DNA from: Bacteroidales bacterium
GTDB lineage: Bacteria > Bacteroidota > Bacteroidia > Bacteroidales > P3
Assembly (NCBI GenBank): GCA_024400415.1
Contig: JAKSMS010000021.1
Location: 1-34,057 of the forward strand
DNA: 34,057 bases
Direction: 5' to 3'
Shown here: piece by piece, positions 1-8,232 of the stretch
Position numbering within the stretch: position 1 is the first letter of the stretch
Layout of the letters: each line of letters opens with the position of its first letter
Notes under the pieces: model-generated
What the model was told of the DNA's origin: nothing
The model's database searches: none
Seen by the model: only the letters and a program-made list of their open reading frames with translations
Translations under genes and position numbers: made by a program

Positions 1-81
1 TTTAATTAAAATATTAATAATCAAATTGTTGAACTAAAAAGTTCCGAAGTATTGTGTGTTGGATATTTCAATTATTAAGAT

Positions 82-453
82 ATGTTGAAAGATTTGTTTT
101 TGGTGTTTGTGGGCGGTGGATTTGGCAGCGTGTGCAGGTATGCGCTGTCGGTGTGGCTGAAGCCTTTGGTTCATCATGGATTTCCAGTTCATACGTTTTC
201 GGCCAATGTGCTGGGATGCTTGCTGATAGGGCTGCTGATGGGCTTGCTGGCCAAGCATCCTGGGCAGTCGTGGCAGATGCTGCTGGTGACGGGCCTGTGT
301 GGCGGCTTCACTACTTTCAGCACTTTCTCGTCGGAATGCTTTGCGCTCTTTCGTGGCGGCGATGTGCTGATGGGGTTGGCTTATGCCGTTTCGTCGCTGG
401 CTGTCTGCCTGATTATGGTGGCTGCTGGATTCTGGCTGGCATCAATCAAATAG
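82..453 (+). CDS. crcB: Fluoride ion channel CrcB/Fluc
   Basis: Small four-helix membrane protein of 123 aa that exports fluoride as a dual-topology dimer (family knowledge). Visible family marks are the N-terminal GGGFGSVCRY at residues 11-20, the conserved Asn at 42 in SANVLG, and the pore signature GGFTTFSTFSSE at about 74-85, which carries the Na+ site and phenylalanine box. Length is normal for the family. It stands alone, with no second crcB copy next to it, which fits a homodimeric Fluc. The 81 bases upstream are AT-rich. I see no fluoride riboswitch there, and only a very weak promoter-like match. Confident. Confidence 0.95.
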   Translation: MLKDLFLVFVGGGFGSVCRYALSVWLKPLVHHGFPVHTFSANVLGCLLIGLLMGLLAKHPGQSWQMLLVTGLCGGFTTFSTFSSECFALFRGGDVLMGLAYAVSSLAVCLIMVAAGFWLASIK

Positions 454-842
454 ATGTTGCTATAAAATGTCTGGTGTATGGACTGATTCTACGGCACGTC
501 TTATATTAAAACTTCTATATTGCTATGTTTTAAATGTTGCTGTCGTTCAGTGCGATGTGCTTTGATTATTGCATAGATTGTTTAATTATATTCTTGGTGC
601 TTGGTGTTGATGCTCTGAATTGCTTTTTGCTGCGTTGATTCTTGATGTAGAATAAGCGGCGGCAGCTGGGCGTGATAGGGGAGTGGTGCGGCCTCTTTTG
701 TGGGCAGGATTTGAGATTTTTTTTGCCATACCATTTTTTTTTGTTATCTTTGTGGTCGCGTTGTGTGCGCCATTGTGCGTGCAAAACATTGCTTTATATA
801 TACATAAATAAAAAGTGCAAAACCAAATTAATTGAAAATATC
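454..842. other. Intergenic region between crcB and lpdA
   Basis: A 389-base AT-rich stretch without a convincing gene. Short minus-strand open frames at 566-789 give basic, low-complexity peptides and cross the lpdA promoter, so they are not accepted. The only clear element is the promoter at 722-752. The leader from the predicted transcription start near 759 to the lpdA ATG is about 84 bases. No riboswitch or obvious structured RNA was recognised. No strong hairpin terminator follows crcB. Confidence 0.7.
722..752 (+). promoter_or_regulatory. Bacteroidota-type promoter of lpdA
   Basis: TTTG at 722-725, a 19-base spacer, then TATCTTTG at 745-752. This is an exact match to the Bacteroidota housekeeping sigma consensus (TTTG, N19-21, TAnnTTTG). 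It lies about 90 bases upstream of the lpdA ATG and in the right orientation. Best-supported promoter in the window. Confidence 0.8.
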
Positions 843-2237
843 ATGAATTACGACCTTATTGTCATTGGAAGTGGCCCTGGTGGCTACGTTGCAGCCTGCA
901 AGGGTGCTCAGATGGGTATGAAGACTGCTGTTGTTGAACGCGAGAATCTCGGCGGAATCTGCCTTAACTGGGGATGTATCCCAACCAAAGCGCTGCTGAA
1001 GAGCGCACAGGTGTTTAACTATGTGAACCATGCTGCCAACTACGGCGTTACTGCTCAGCCTGTTGAGGCCGACATCACCGCTATGGTGCAGCGCAGCCGC
1101 GGCGTAGCCGAGACTATGAGCAAGGGCGTTCAGTTCCTGCTGAAGAAGAACAACGTGGACGTGATTATGGGTACCGCAAAGGTGCTTCCTGAGCATAAGG
1201 TGGCTGTTACCGACGCTGAGGGCAATGAGACCATCTACGAGGCTCCTCATATCATTCTGGCTACCGGAAGCCGCAGCCGCGTGATGCCTAGCATGCCTCA
1301 GGACGGCAAGCACATCATCGGCTACCGCGAGGCGCTGACCCTGCCATTCAAGCCTAAGAAGATGGTGGTTTGCGGCAGCGGCGCTATCGGAAGCGAGTTT
1401 GCCTTCTTCTACCAGAGCATCGGAGTAGAGGTTACCCTCGTTGAGTTTATGCCTCAGATCCTGCCTAACGAGGACGAGGACACTGCTGCTCAGATCAGCC
1501 GCAGCTTCCGCAAGATGGGCATGAAGGTGATGGCCAGCTCAAGTGTTGAGAAGGTGGACATCGACGGCGACATCTGCCACGTGACCATCAAGGACTGCAA
1601 GAAGGACAAGGAAATAGTGGTGGACTGCGACGTGGTGCTGAGCGCTGTAGGCGTGGTGACCAACCTTGAGGGCCTCGGCCTTGAAGAGGTGGGCATCCAG
1701 AGCGAGCGCGGCCGTATCCTCGTGGACAAGTACTACCAGACCAATGTACCAGGCTATTATGCTATTGGCGATATCGTTCCAGGTGCTGCATTGGCACACG
1801 TGGCTAGCGCAGAGGCTATCTGCTGCGTAGAGCATATCGGCGGCGAAGAGCCTAAGCTGGTGAACTACAACAACATTCCTGGCTGCACCTTCGTTACTCC
1901 CGAGGTGGCTAGCGTGGGCATGACCGAGAAGAAGGCTGTAGAGGCCGGCAAGGAGATACTTGTTGGCAAGTTCTTCTTCAAGGCTAGCGGCAAGGCTACT
2001 GCTGCCGGCAACACTGACGGATTCATCAAGATGATCATCGACAAGAATACCGACGAGATACTTGGCGCCCACATGTGCGGCGACAACGTGACCGACATGA
2101 TTGCCGAGATCGTGGCTGCCCGCGAGAACGGACTCACTGCCAAGCAGGTGGCTGGCGCCATCCATCCTCACCCAACTATGAGCGAGGCTGTAATGGAGGC
2201 TATTGAGGCCGCTTATGGCAAGGCCATCCACGGCTAG
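843..2237 (+). CDS. lpdA: Dihydrolipoyl dehydrogenase (E3)
   Basis: FAD-dependent disulfide oxidoreductase that reoxidises dihydrolipoamide with NAD+ as the E3 subunit of 2-oxoacid dehydrogenase or glycine-cleavage complexes. Visible: FAD-binding GSGPGG near residue 9, redox pair C40/C45 in GGICLNWGCIPTK, NAD-binding GSGAIGSEF, the second FAD motif YAIGD, and the catalytic His-Glu pair H443/E448 in HPHPTMSE. At 464 aa it has normal length. The reading frame is open to 672, but the Rossmann motif begins right after the ATG at 843 and the promoter lies inside the longer frame, so 843 is the start. No E1 or E2 gene is adjacent, so the partner complex cannot be named. G- and C-ending codons are used heavily, as expected for a highly expressed gene. 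Confidence 0.95.
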   Translation: MNYDLIVIGSGPGGYVAACKGAQMGMKTAVVERENLGGICLNWGCIPTKALLKSAQVFNYVNHAANYGVTAQPVEADITAMVQRSRGVAETMSKGVQFLLKKNNVDVIMGTAKVLPEHKVAVTDAEGNETIYEAPHIILATGSRSRVMPSMPQDGKHIIGYREALTLPFKPKKMVVCGSGAIGSEFAFFYQSIGVEVTLVEFMPQILPNEDEDTAAQISRSFRKMGMKVMASSSVEKVDIDGDICHVTIKDCKKDKEIVVDCDVVLSAVGVVTNLEGLGLEEVGIQSERGRILVDKYYQTNVPGYYAIGDIVPGAALAHVASAEAICCVEHIGGEEPKLVNYNNIPGCTFVTPEVASVGMTEKKAVEAGKEILVGKFFFKASGKATAAGNTDGFIKMIIDKNTDEILGAHMCGDNVTDMIAEIVAARENGLTAKQVAGAIHPHPTMSEAVMEAIEAAYGKAIHG

Positions 2238-2259
2238 GATATTGCCGGACTGAAATACC

Positions 2260-2288
2260 AGGGGCGGCTGTTGCCTGCCGCCCCTTTA
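2260..2288 (+). terminator. Hairpin terminator after lpdA
   Basis: Perfect 8-bp GC stem GGGGCGGC (2261-2268) / GCCGCCCC (2277-2284), extended by an A-T pair (2260/2285), with an 8-base loop and a short TTT after it. The T run is short, so termination may be partial and allow read-through into the next gene. Confidence 0.65.
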
Positions 2289-2303
2289 CTACTCAAAGAA
2301 CTG

Positions 2304-2326
2304 AGGCGGATCTGCCTGTTCCGCCT
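2304..2326 (+). promoter_or_regulatory. Second hairpin in the lpdA-hypothetical spacer
   Basis: A 7-bp stem AGGCGGA (2304-2310) / TCCGCCT (2320-2326) with a 9-base loop, 27 bases before the next ATG and without a T run. Its left-arm GGCGG (2305-2309) could instead pair with CCGCC (2278-2282) in the right arm of the preceding terminator, so the two hairpins can be drawn as mutually exclusive. Whether this matters in the cell is unknown. Confidence 0.4.
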
Positions 2327-2353
2327 AATAAACAGAAAAAAAACTAGCAAGAA

Positions 2354-3391
2354 ATGTTCAAAGGTATCTTCATGTACAAGATCCAGGAGGTGGCCCCCAA
2401 GGTGAGGGTAAAAGTGCCTCAGTATATTACCTATTCGGATTTCGGCATCAGAGAATATGATGCCCGTCACCATAGGCATCATCATCATGCGATAAGCGAG
2501 GGCCTGGCCACTAAGAAGCAGCGCGGCCGCTTTATCTGCACGGGAGTGCCGGGAACTGGATTCTTTGAGCGCATCACGGAGAGCGATACCTATGAGCAGA
2601 TGGTGAACAAGTATTCGCGCCTCAAGCAGCCCAGCTTCTTCAAGCATCTGTTCGGCAAGGAATTCTCGTTTGACGACGAGATGGCAAAAGTGAACACGGC
2701 GATGCGTAGCGCCGAAGACCCTATCAAGCGCATGATTCTGGAGTCATACGGCAACTGTATCAATGTGGCTTCGCAGGCGGAGGAGCACGAGCGCGTGGTG
2801 ATAGCCTTGAAACAGAGGATGCACCATGGCCAGAACAAGCTGCTCAGTTCGACCACCAACCATTACCGCAACATTATTACCCAGCTGGAATCGGAGATGA
2901 ACGTATGCCAGCTGAAGCCTACAGACTTTGCGCAGGACGAATTGCTGGAGAGCTACAAGGAATTCTGTAATGTCTTTGAGGAGGTGATGGGTCACCGCAG
3001 ATTGTGGGTGCTCGACAAGAAGGACAAGCTGATGTCAATGAAGCGCGTGTTTTTGGACTTTGGCGTGTTCGACTATATGTGCACCGCTGAAGGCACGCCG
3101 ATGATGCGTGATGCAGAAGATTCAGGATACTATTTCTACCCGACTTTTATGATCAAGGCGCGTAGCACGGTGGACTTCGACGTGTATGACCTGAAGGATC
3201 TGAAGGTGGTGTACAGAGAGGCAACAGGAGAGGCCTTCTCGCTGAACAGGGCCTCGAGTGCAGAGGTTTATGGCCGCTCGCTGGGCGAGGTGTATCTGCC
3301 TCAGCTGGAGCAGAGCTTCTACTTTGCACACAGATCGGTGGCTGGCAAACTGGTGCACGCCATCCATGAATATCAACGAAAGCTAATGTAA
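2354..3391 (+). CDS. Hypothetical protein coupled to an M23 peptidase
   Basis: I do not recognise this 345-aa protein. It has no signal peptide or membrane helix that I can see, so it is probably cytoplasmic. It carries a histidine-rich run HHRHHHH at residues 39-45, followed by SEGLATKKQRGRF and a GVPGTGFF loop that resembles, but does not match, a P-loop. The middle (about 110-215) is rich in Glu/Lys/Gln and looks helical. The C-terminal third looks mixed alpha/beta. A second possible ATG lies at 2372 (residue 7). Its stop codon overlaps the start of the M23 peptidase by one base (TAATG), so the two are probably translationally coupled and may work together at the envelope. It lies after the lpdA terminator and has no recognisable promoter of its own. 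Confidence 0.8.
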   Translation: MFKGIFMYKIQEVAPKVRVKVPQYITYSDFGIREYDARHHRHHHHAISEGLATKKQRGRFICTGVPGTGFFERITESDTYEQMVNKYSRLKQPSFFKHLFGKEFSFDDEMAKVNTAMRSAEDPIKRMILESYGNCINVASQAEEHERVVIALKQRMHHGQNKLLSSTTNHYRNIITQLESEMNVCQLKPTDFAQDELLESYKEFCNVFEEVMGHRRLWVLDKKDKLMSMKRVFLDFGVFDYMCTAEGTPMMRDAEDSGYYFYPTFMIKARSTVDFDVYDLKDLKVVYREATGEAFSLNRASSAEVYGRSLGEVYLPQLEQSFYFAHRSVAGKLVHAIHEYQRKLM

Positions 3392-4374
3392 TGGGGAAAA
3401 AACAGAAACATACCTATCGATTCGACCCCCATACCTTGAGGTATATCAAGGTGAAGGTGCGCCGCCGCGACAAGCTGAAGAAGCTTTCGTGGTCGGTGCT
3501 GTTGGGAATCGTATTGGGCGTGGTGCTGCTGGTGGTGGGATTCCAAGTGGTGGATTCGCCTAAGGAAAAGGCCTTGAAGCGAGAACTGGCGCTGTATAAG
3601 CGGCAGGTGCGTACGCTGAATGATCGTGTAAATCGAGCCAACGAAGTGCTTACCGATCTTGAGAAGAGGGATGCCGACGTGTATCGCACCCTTTTTGAGT
3701 CAGAACCGGTAAACACTGTAAGAGACAGTCTGCTGGCGCGTCAGGAAAGCTATGACACCTTGATGAGCATCTCGCACTCGGAGCTGCTGGTGGGCACTAC
3801 CAAGAAGGTGGACGACCTCACCAAGCGCCTCTATCTGGAGTCTGTCTCGATAGACCAGATCTTCAAAATGGCGCAGGGCAAGCAGGACCGCATGGCTGCC
3901 ATGCCTGCCATAATGCCGATAGATAAACGCAAATGCAAGCTGATAAGCGGCTTTGGATACAGGTATCATCCGATACTGAAGACTCGCAGGATGCATACCG
4001 GCGTAGACTTGACTGCCAAGAAGGGCACACCGATCTACGCCACGGGCGATGGCGTCGTGGAGGTGGCCGGCAAGGGATTGTCGGATTACAGCGGATATGG
4101 CGTGGTGTGCGTCATCAACCATGGATATGGATATAAGACCCTCTATGGCCACATGACCGACGTGAAGGTGCGTCGCGGCCAGAAGGTGAAGAGGGGAGAA
4201 CTGGTAGGCACGGTGGGAAGCACTGGCCTCTCGCAGGCTCCGCATCTGCACTATGAGGTGATAATGAATGGCAAGAAGGTGGACCCGGTAAGATACTTCT
4301 TCAACGGACTCACACCTACAGAATACGAAGAGATACTCGAACTGGCACGCCAGGAGAACCAATGTATCAGTTAA
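3391..4374 (+). CDS. Membrane-anchored M23 (LytM) endopeptidase
   Basis: Zinc metallopeptidase that cleaves peptidoglycan cross-bridges or stem peptides. The 327-aa protein has a basic N-terminus, one membrane helix at about 33-51, a charged coiled-coil region at about 57-100, and a C-terminal LytM domain. All catalytic marks are present: H202 and D206 (HTGVD), H254 (YGHM), H285 and H287 (HLH), so it should be active rather than a degenerate LytM activator. The layout (single helix, coiled coil, LytM) is that of periplasmic inner-membrane M23 proteins in Bacteroidota. It starts on the overlapping TAATG of the preceding gene and ends four bases before ispH. The exact substrate bond is not readable from sequence. 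Confidence 0.92.
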   Translation: MGKKQKHTYRFDPHTLRYIKVKVRRRDKLKKLSWSVLLGIVLGVVLLVVGFQVVDSPKEKALKRELALYKRQVRTLNDRVNRANEVLTDLEKRDADVYRTLFESEPVNTVRDSLLARQESYDTLMSISHSELLVGTTKKVDDLTKRLYLESVSIDQIFKMAQGKQDRMAAMPAIMPIDKRKCKLISGFGYRYHPILKTRRMHTGVDLTAKKGTPIYATGDGVVEVAGKGLSDYSGYGVVCVINHGYGYKTLYGHMTDVKVRRGQKVKRGELVGTVGSTGLSQAPHLHYEVIMNGKKVDPVRYFFNGLTPTEYEEILELARQENQCIS

Positions 4375-4378
4375 TATC

Positions 4379-5221
4379 ATGAATGTAAAGATAGACAATA
4401 ATGCAGGATTCTGTTTCGGCGTGGTGAAGGCTATAGCCGCCGCCGAAGAGGAACTGGAACATCATAACAGCCTATACTGCCTGGGCGATATAGTGCATAA
4501 TAGTGCCGAAGTGGACCGCTTGCGCAAGAAGGGACTGCAGGTGATAGACTACAAGGACCTGGAGTCGCTGAGAGACACTCGAGTACTGATAAGGGCCCAT
4601 GGCGAGCCGCCTTCGACCTATGCCACAGCTAAGAGCCAGAACATAGAGCTGGTGGATGCCACATGCCCAATGGTGCTGGCCCTTCAGAAGAAGATCAAGC
4701 AGGGGTATGAAGAGATGCGCCAATGCGGCGGCCAGGTGGTGATATTCGGCAAGGTGGGCCACGCCGAGGTGGTGGGCCTTAACGGCCAGACTGAAGGCAA
4801 CGCCATCATCGTCAGCAGCCTGTCGGATATAGACAAGATAGATATGACCCGCCCGATTCGTCTCTACTCGCAAACTACCAAGAATAGGGAAGAGTATGAG
4901 CAGCTGATCTCGGAGATCAAAAAGCGCTGCCAGTCGGACGTGATGACCTACAATACCCTCTGCAGCCGAGTGGCCAATCGCGCCAAGGAACTGGAAGAAT
5001 TTGCCCAGAGCGTGGATGTGGTGCTGTTTGTGAGCGGCAGCAACAGCTCTAATGGGAAGTATCTATATGAATACTGCAAGAAGGTGCAGCCAAAGACCTT
5101 TTTCGTCACAGACGACTGCAAGATAGACAAGGCTTGGCTGGAAGGTGCAGAAACGGTTGGAATCACAGGCGCCACCTCGACTCCGAGATGGCTTATGGAG
5201 GATCTAGGCAGATGCATATAG
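4379..5221 (+). CDS. ispH: 4-hydroxy-3-methylbut-2-enyl diphosphate reductase
   Basis: Last enzyme of the MEP isoprenoid pathway, reducing HMBPP to IPP and DMAPP with a [4Fe-4S] cluster. The three cluster cysteines are visible at C12 (GFCFGV), C96 (DATCP) and C195 (TLCSR). Substrate-binding motifs RAHGEPP and GHAEVVG are present, as is the C-terminal GITGATSTP. At 280 aa it has a normal length for a stand-alone IspH (no S1-domain fusion). It sits four bases after the M23 gene. Its last ten bases are also the first ten of recF in another frame, implying coupled translation. Very confident. Confidence 0.96.
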   Translation: MNVKIDNNAGFCFGVVKAIAAAEEELEHHNSLYCLGDIVHNSAEVDRLRKKGLQVIDYKDLESLRDTRVLIRAHGEPPSTYATAKSQNIELVDATCPMVLALQKKIKQGYEEMRQCGGQVVIFGKVGHAEVVGLNGQTEGNAIIVSSLSDIDKIDMTRPIRLYSQTTKNREEYEQLISEIKKRCQSDVMTYNTLCSRVANRAKELEEFAQSVDVVLFVSGSNSSNGKYLYEYCKKVQPKTFFVTDDCKIDKAWLEGAETVGITGATSTPRWLMEDLGRCI

Positions 5222-6330
5222 AGAATCTCAAATTGGTTGGATTTAAGAACTACGCCGAACTCGACGTGGACTTCTGCAGCAACGTGAACTGCCTTGTGGG
5301 CAATAATGGCGTTGGCAAGACGAACATGCTCGACGCTATCTATTATCTGTCGTTCTGCAAGAGCTTCTTCAATCCCCAGGATGCCATGAATATTCGACAT
5401 GGAGAGCAATTCTTTGCCATTCATGGAAGGTATGGCCATGTGCAAGGACGCGATTCGATGCAGGTGTCGTGCGTATTGCAGCAGGGGAAGAACAAGCAGA
5501 TGAAGTGCGACGGCAAGGCGTATAAGAATTTTGCCGAACACATTGGCAAGCTGCCTCTAGTGATGATTTCGCCCGTAGACCAGATCATCATACTGGGCGG
5601 CAGCGAGGTGCGCCGCAAGTTTATGGACGGCGTGATATCCCAAACCAATAGGGACTATCTGTTTCAGCTGATGCAGTATCAGAAGGCCCTCGACCAACGC
5701 AACAAACTGCTGAAGCAGATGGCTGAAGACCGCTATTTTGAAGAGCAGTTGCTGGAAATATGGGATGAGCAGCTGGTTCGCTATGGCGAGCGTATATGTC
5801 AAGAGCGGAGGTCGTTTCTAGAACGATTCAAAGGACTCTTCGGCGAATACTACCAGTTGATATCCCAAGACAAAGAGCAGGCGGAGATAGTGTATAAGAC
5901 CCAACTCAATGATGCTGCCGACAATATGGGCGCCCTTTTGATGGAGAGCCGTCAAAAGGACCGCTATTCGGAGTATACCAATGTGGGCATACATAAAGAT
6001 GACCTAGAGTTCGGCTTTGGCGAATATGCCGTGAAGAAATATGGCTCTCAAGGCCAGCAGAAATCGTTTGTGCTAGCGTTGAAGCTGGCTCAGTTTCAAT
6101 ATATATATGAGGTGTGCGGCGAAAAGCCTATCTTGCTGCTCGACGATATCTTTGACAAACTCGACCTGGATAGGATCCGCCAATTGGTCAAGCTGGTTGG
6201 AAGCGATCGCTTTGGACAAGTGCTGCTCACCGATACCCAGCCAGGCAGAGTGGAGTCCATTTTTGAGGACATTCCCGATGTGGAACACAAAATATTTAAG
6301 GTAGAGGAGGGGGCGTGCCATGAGATATGA
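5212..6330 (+). CDS. recF: DNA replication and repair protein RecF
   Basis: SMC-like ATPase that helps load RecA at ssDNA gaps with RecO and RecR. The 372-aa protein begins MHIENLKLVGFKNY, typical of RecF. Walker A is GNNGVGKT at residues 30-37. Near the C-terminus are the ABC-type signature SQGQQKSF and the Walker B ILLLDDIFDKLD. The frame is open upstream to 5134, but those residues are ispH sequence in another frame and do not look like RecF, so the ATG at 5212 is taken. It overlaps ispH by 10 bases and the following DUF721 gene by 11. The recF-DUF721 pairing is common in Bacteroidota. Confidence 0.96.
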   Translation: MHIENLKLVGFKNYAELDVDFCSNVNCLVGNNGVGKTNMLDAIYYLSFCKSFFNPQDAMNIRHGEQFFAIHGRYGHVQGRDSMQVSCVLQQGKNKQMKCDGKAYKNFAEHIGKLPLVMISPVDQIIILGGSEVRRKFMDGVISQTNRDYLFQLMQYQKALDQRNKLLKQMAEDRYFEEQLLEIWDEQLVRYGERICQERRSFLERFKGLFGEYYQLISQDKEQAEIVYKTQLNDAADNMGALLMESRQKDRYSEYTNVGIHKDDLEFGFGEYAVKKYGSQGQQKSFVLALKLAQFQYIYEVCGEKPILLLDDIFDKLDLDRIRQLVKLVGSDRFGQVLLTDTQPGRVESIFEDIPDVEHKIFKVEEGACHEI

Positions 6331-6604
6331 ACGCAAACTGAGCGATGTGCTGTCGTCGCTTTACCGCACGATGGAACTGGACGAACTGGCCGACGAGTTT
6401 GAGGTGAAGAGTGTATATCGCCAAGTGGTTGGCGACCTGATATCGAAATTGACCATGGAGGTCAGGTATGACAAGGGCGTGCTGGTGGTAAAGTATTCTT
6501 CGGCCGCCTTGAAAAACGAGATTGCCTATAAGAAGCAAGACCTTATCAATAAGATAAACGATTCGATGAATCGAGTAGTAGTAAGAAAACTGATCATATT
6601 GTGA
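6320..6604 (+). CDS. DUF721 protein, DciA-like
   Basis: A 94-aa protein of the DUF721 family, whose better-known members (DciA) recruit or help load the replicative helicase DnaB in bacteria lacking DnaC. The family pattern is visible: YRQVVGDLISKLT (a Tyr in place of the usual Trp), then the hydrophobic GVLVVKYSSAALKNEI, then a helix ending in INDSMN. The length matches the short Bacteroidota form, which is the minimal DUF721 fold. It overlaps recF by 11 bases and its last codons overlap the GTG of the ABC gene (GTGA). Function as a helicase loader is inferred from the family, not shown here. Confidence 0.88.
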   Translation: MRYERKLSDVLSSLYRTMELDELADEFEVKSVYRQVVGDLISKLTMEVRYDKGVLVVKYSSAALKNEIAYKKQDLINKINDSMNRVVVRKLIIL

Positions 6605-8232
6605 AAAACACTATAAGACATATCATAACGGCAGTTCGATTGGTGGCAGACAGCTACCGAAAGGGGTGTGTGCTGAAGATGCTTTATGTTATCGTCTTGA
6701 GTGTGTTGCCGCTTATCAACCTGCTTTTGCTCAAGTTGATGGTGGATTCTTTGGTGAGTAGTGGCAATATATCAGAACTAGCGTTGCCGCTAGCTGCTGC
6801 ATTCTGCGGGGTCTATTTCCTCCAGAGATTGGTGTCTACGCTGAACTCTATCAACAACGATGTGCTCTCGCAGCGCCTGCAGGACTACATTAGCGGCCAG
6901 CTGCAGAAGCAGGCTTGCGAACTGGATATGTCCTATTTTGACAATCCTAAGTACCATGACACCTTTCACCGTGCCCAGCAGGAGGCCTCGTATCGGCCAA
7001 TCAGGCTGATGGAGGACATGGTCTCGATATTTGGGTCGAGTATCTCTCTGGTTGGAGTTGTGGGCATAATGGTGGTGAGCTCGTGGTGGGTGATATTGGT
7101 AATGATCTTGCTCGTGGTGCCTACATTTTTTGTGAGAATGAAGAAGGTAAGGAGCATATACGCTTTTCGCCGAGAGAACACGCAGACCTACAGAAGAACC
7201 CAGTATTATTCTTCGGTGCTCACCCATAGAAACTTTGCCAAGGAGGTGAGAAGCTACGCTCTTCAGGAATATTTCCGATCCCGATTTGTGGCTATTAGGA
7301 AAGAGCTGGTGAAGCAGTTGATCAAGATTTCAAAGCGGTTGGGCATGTATGAAGTATTAGGCTCCGTGCTAGAAGTGGGTGCATTGGCCGTTATTGTGTT
7401 TGGCCTCATTTTCGAATCCGCCCAAGGTGTGATGAGCGTAGGTACCTTCGTAATGGTATTTGAAGCCTTTAGGAAGGGACAAGGCTATATGCAGTCGCTG
7501 GTGGAAGGAGTAAGCGGCATATACGAGAATCGACTCTTTGTGTCGAACATCTTTGAATTCTTAGAGCTGAAGCCCCAGATAAAGAGTCCAGAATCACCCC
7601 TTCGATTCCCCCAGCGCATTCAGACCATCGAGTGGCGCAATATCACATTCCGCTATCCGGATATGCAGCACAACGTGCTAGAAAACTATACGCTCAAAGC
7701 GGAATTGGGTGAGATTACACGTATAGAGGGAGAGAATGGATTTGGAAAGACCACATTGCTGAAACTGCTGCTGAGACTTTATGATCCAGACGAGGGGTTT
7801 GTGCTGATCAATGGGGTTGATATACGCAAATATGCGGTTGAAGATTTACGACGCCATGTCGGCGCTATCTTCCAGGACTACGTGCAGTTCAACTGTACTG
7901 TCAGGGAAAATATAATGTTGGGCGATATATTCTCAGCACCCGACGAGAAGAGGATGGCATTGGCTGCCGAGATGGCTGGTGCCGACAAAGTGATAGAAAA
8001 ACTGCCTAACGGGTATGACACCATGCTTGGCCGATTATTCGAAGGCGGAGAAGACCTCAGTATGGGGCAATGGCAGCGAATCGCTCTGGCTCGATTGCTC
8101 TATGGGGATGCACCTGTGATGATTTTCGACGAACCAACCGCATGGCTCGATGAATCGGCACGTACGCATCTGTACCAAATAATAGATACTTTAAAGCAAG
8201 ATCATTTGATTATTATAATTAGACATATATGA
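6601..8232 (+). CDS. ABC transporter permease/ATPase, short C-terminus
   Basis: Half-size exporter (543 aa) with a membrane domain at residues 1-310 (helices near 20-45, 55-75, 135-180 and 250-285) and an ATPase domain after that. Visible: Walker A GENGFGKTTLL, Q-loop IFQDYVQF, signature LSMGQWQRIALAR (Met in place of the second residue Gly), Walker B VMIFDEPTAWLDE. The protein stops one residue after the H-loop histidine (IIIIRHI), so the roughly 40-50 residues that normally close the ATPase domain are missing. It starts with GTG overlapping the DUF721 stop and ends in an ATGA overlap with the aminopeptidase. Substrate unknown. The other two frames downstream do not restore the missing tail. 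Confidence 0.88.
   Translation: MKNTIRHIITAVRLVADSYRKGCVLKMLYVIVLSVLPLINLLLLKLMVDSLVSSGNISELALPLAAAFCGVYFLQRLVSTLNSINNDVLSQRLQDYISGQLQKQACELDMSYFDNPKYHDTFHRAQQEASYRPIRLMEDMVSIFGSSISLVGVVGIMVVSSWWVILVMILLVVPTFFVRMKKVRSIYAFRRENTQTYRRTQYYSSVLTHRNFAKEVRSYALQEYFRSRFVAIRKELVKQLIKISKRLGMYEVLGSVLEVGALAVIVFGLIFESAQGVMSVGTFVMVFEAFRKGQGYMQSLVEGVSGIYENRLFVSNIFEFLELKPQIKSPESPLRFPQRIQTIEWRNITFRYPDMQHNVLENYTLKAELGEITRIEGENGFGKTTLLKLLLRLYDPDEGFVLINGVDIRKYAVEDLRRHVGAIFQDYVQFNCTVRENIMLGDIFSAPDEKRMALAAEMAGADKVIEKLPNGYDTMLGRLFEGGEDLSMGQWQRIALARLLYGDAPVMIFDEPTAWLDESARTHLYQIIDTLKQDHLIIIIRHI

Noticed and set aside
1-81. Fluoride riboswitch before crcB
   Set aside because: None of the conserved fluoride-riboswitch core segments is visible, and the region is short and AT-rich.
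566-789. Two short minus-strand open frames upstream of lpdA
   Set aside because: They overlap each other and the lpdA promoter, and encode basic low-complexity peptides with no family resemblance.
672-842. N-terminal extension of lpdA
   Set aside because: It contains the exact-match promoter, and the FAD motif follows immediately on the ATG at 843.
2462-2488. His-run of the 345-aa protein as a metal-transport or tag artefact
   Set aside because: The run is interrupted by Arg and sits inside an ordinary coding frame. It is noted but not assigned a function.
5134-5211. N-terminal extension of recF
   Set aside because: Those bases are ispH codons in another frame, and RecF homology starts at the Met at 5212.
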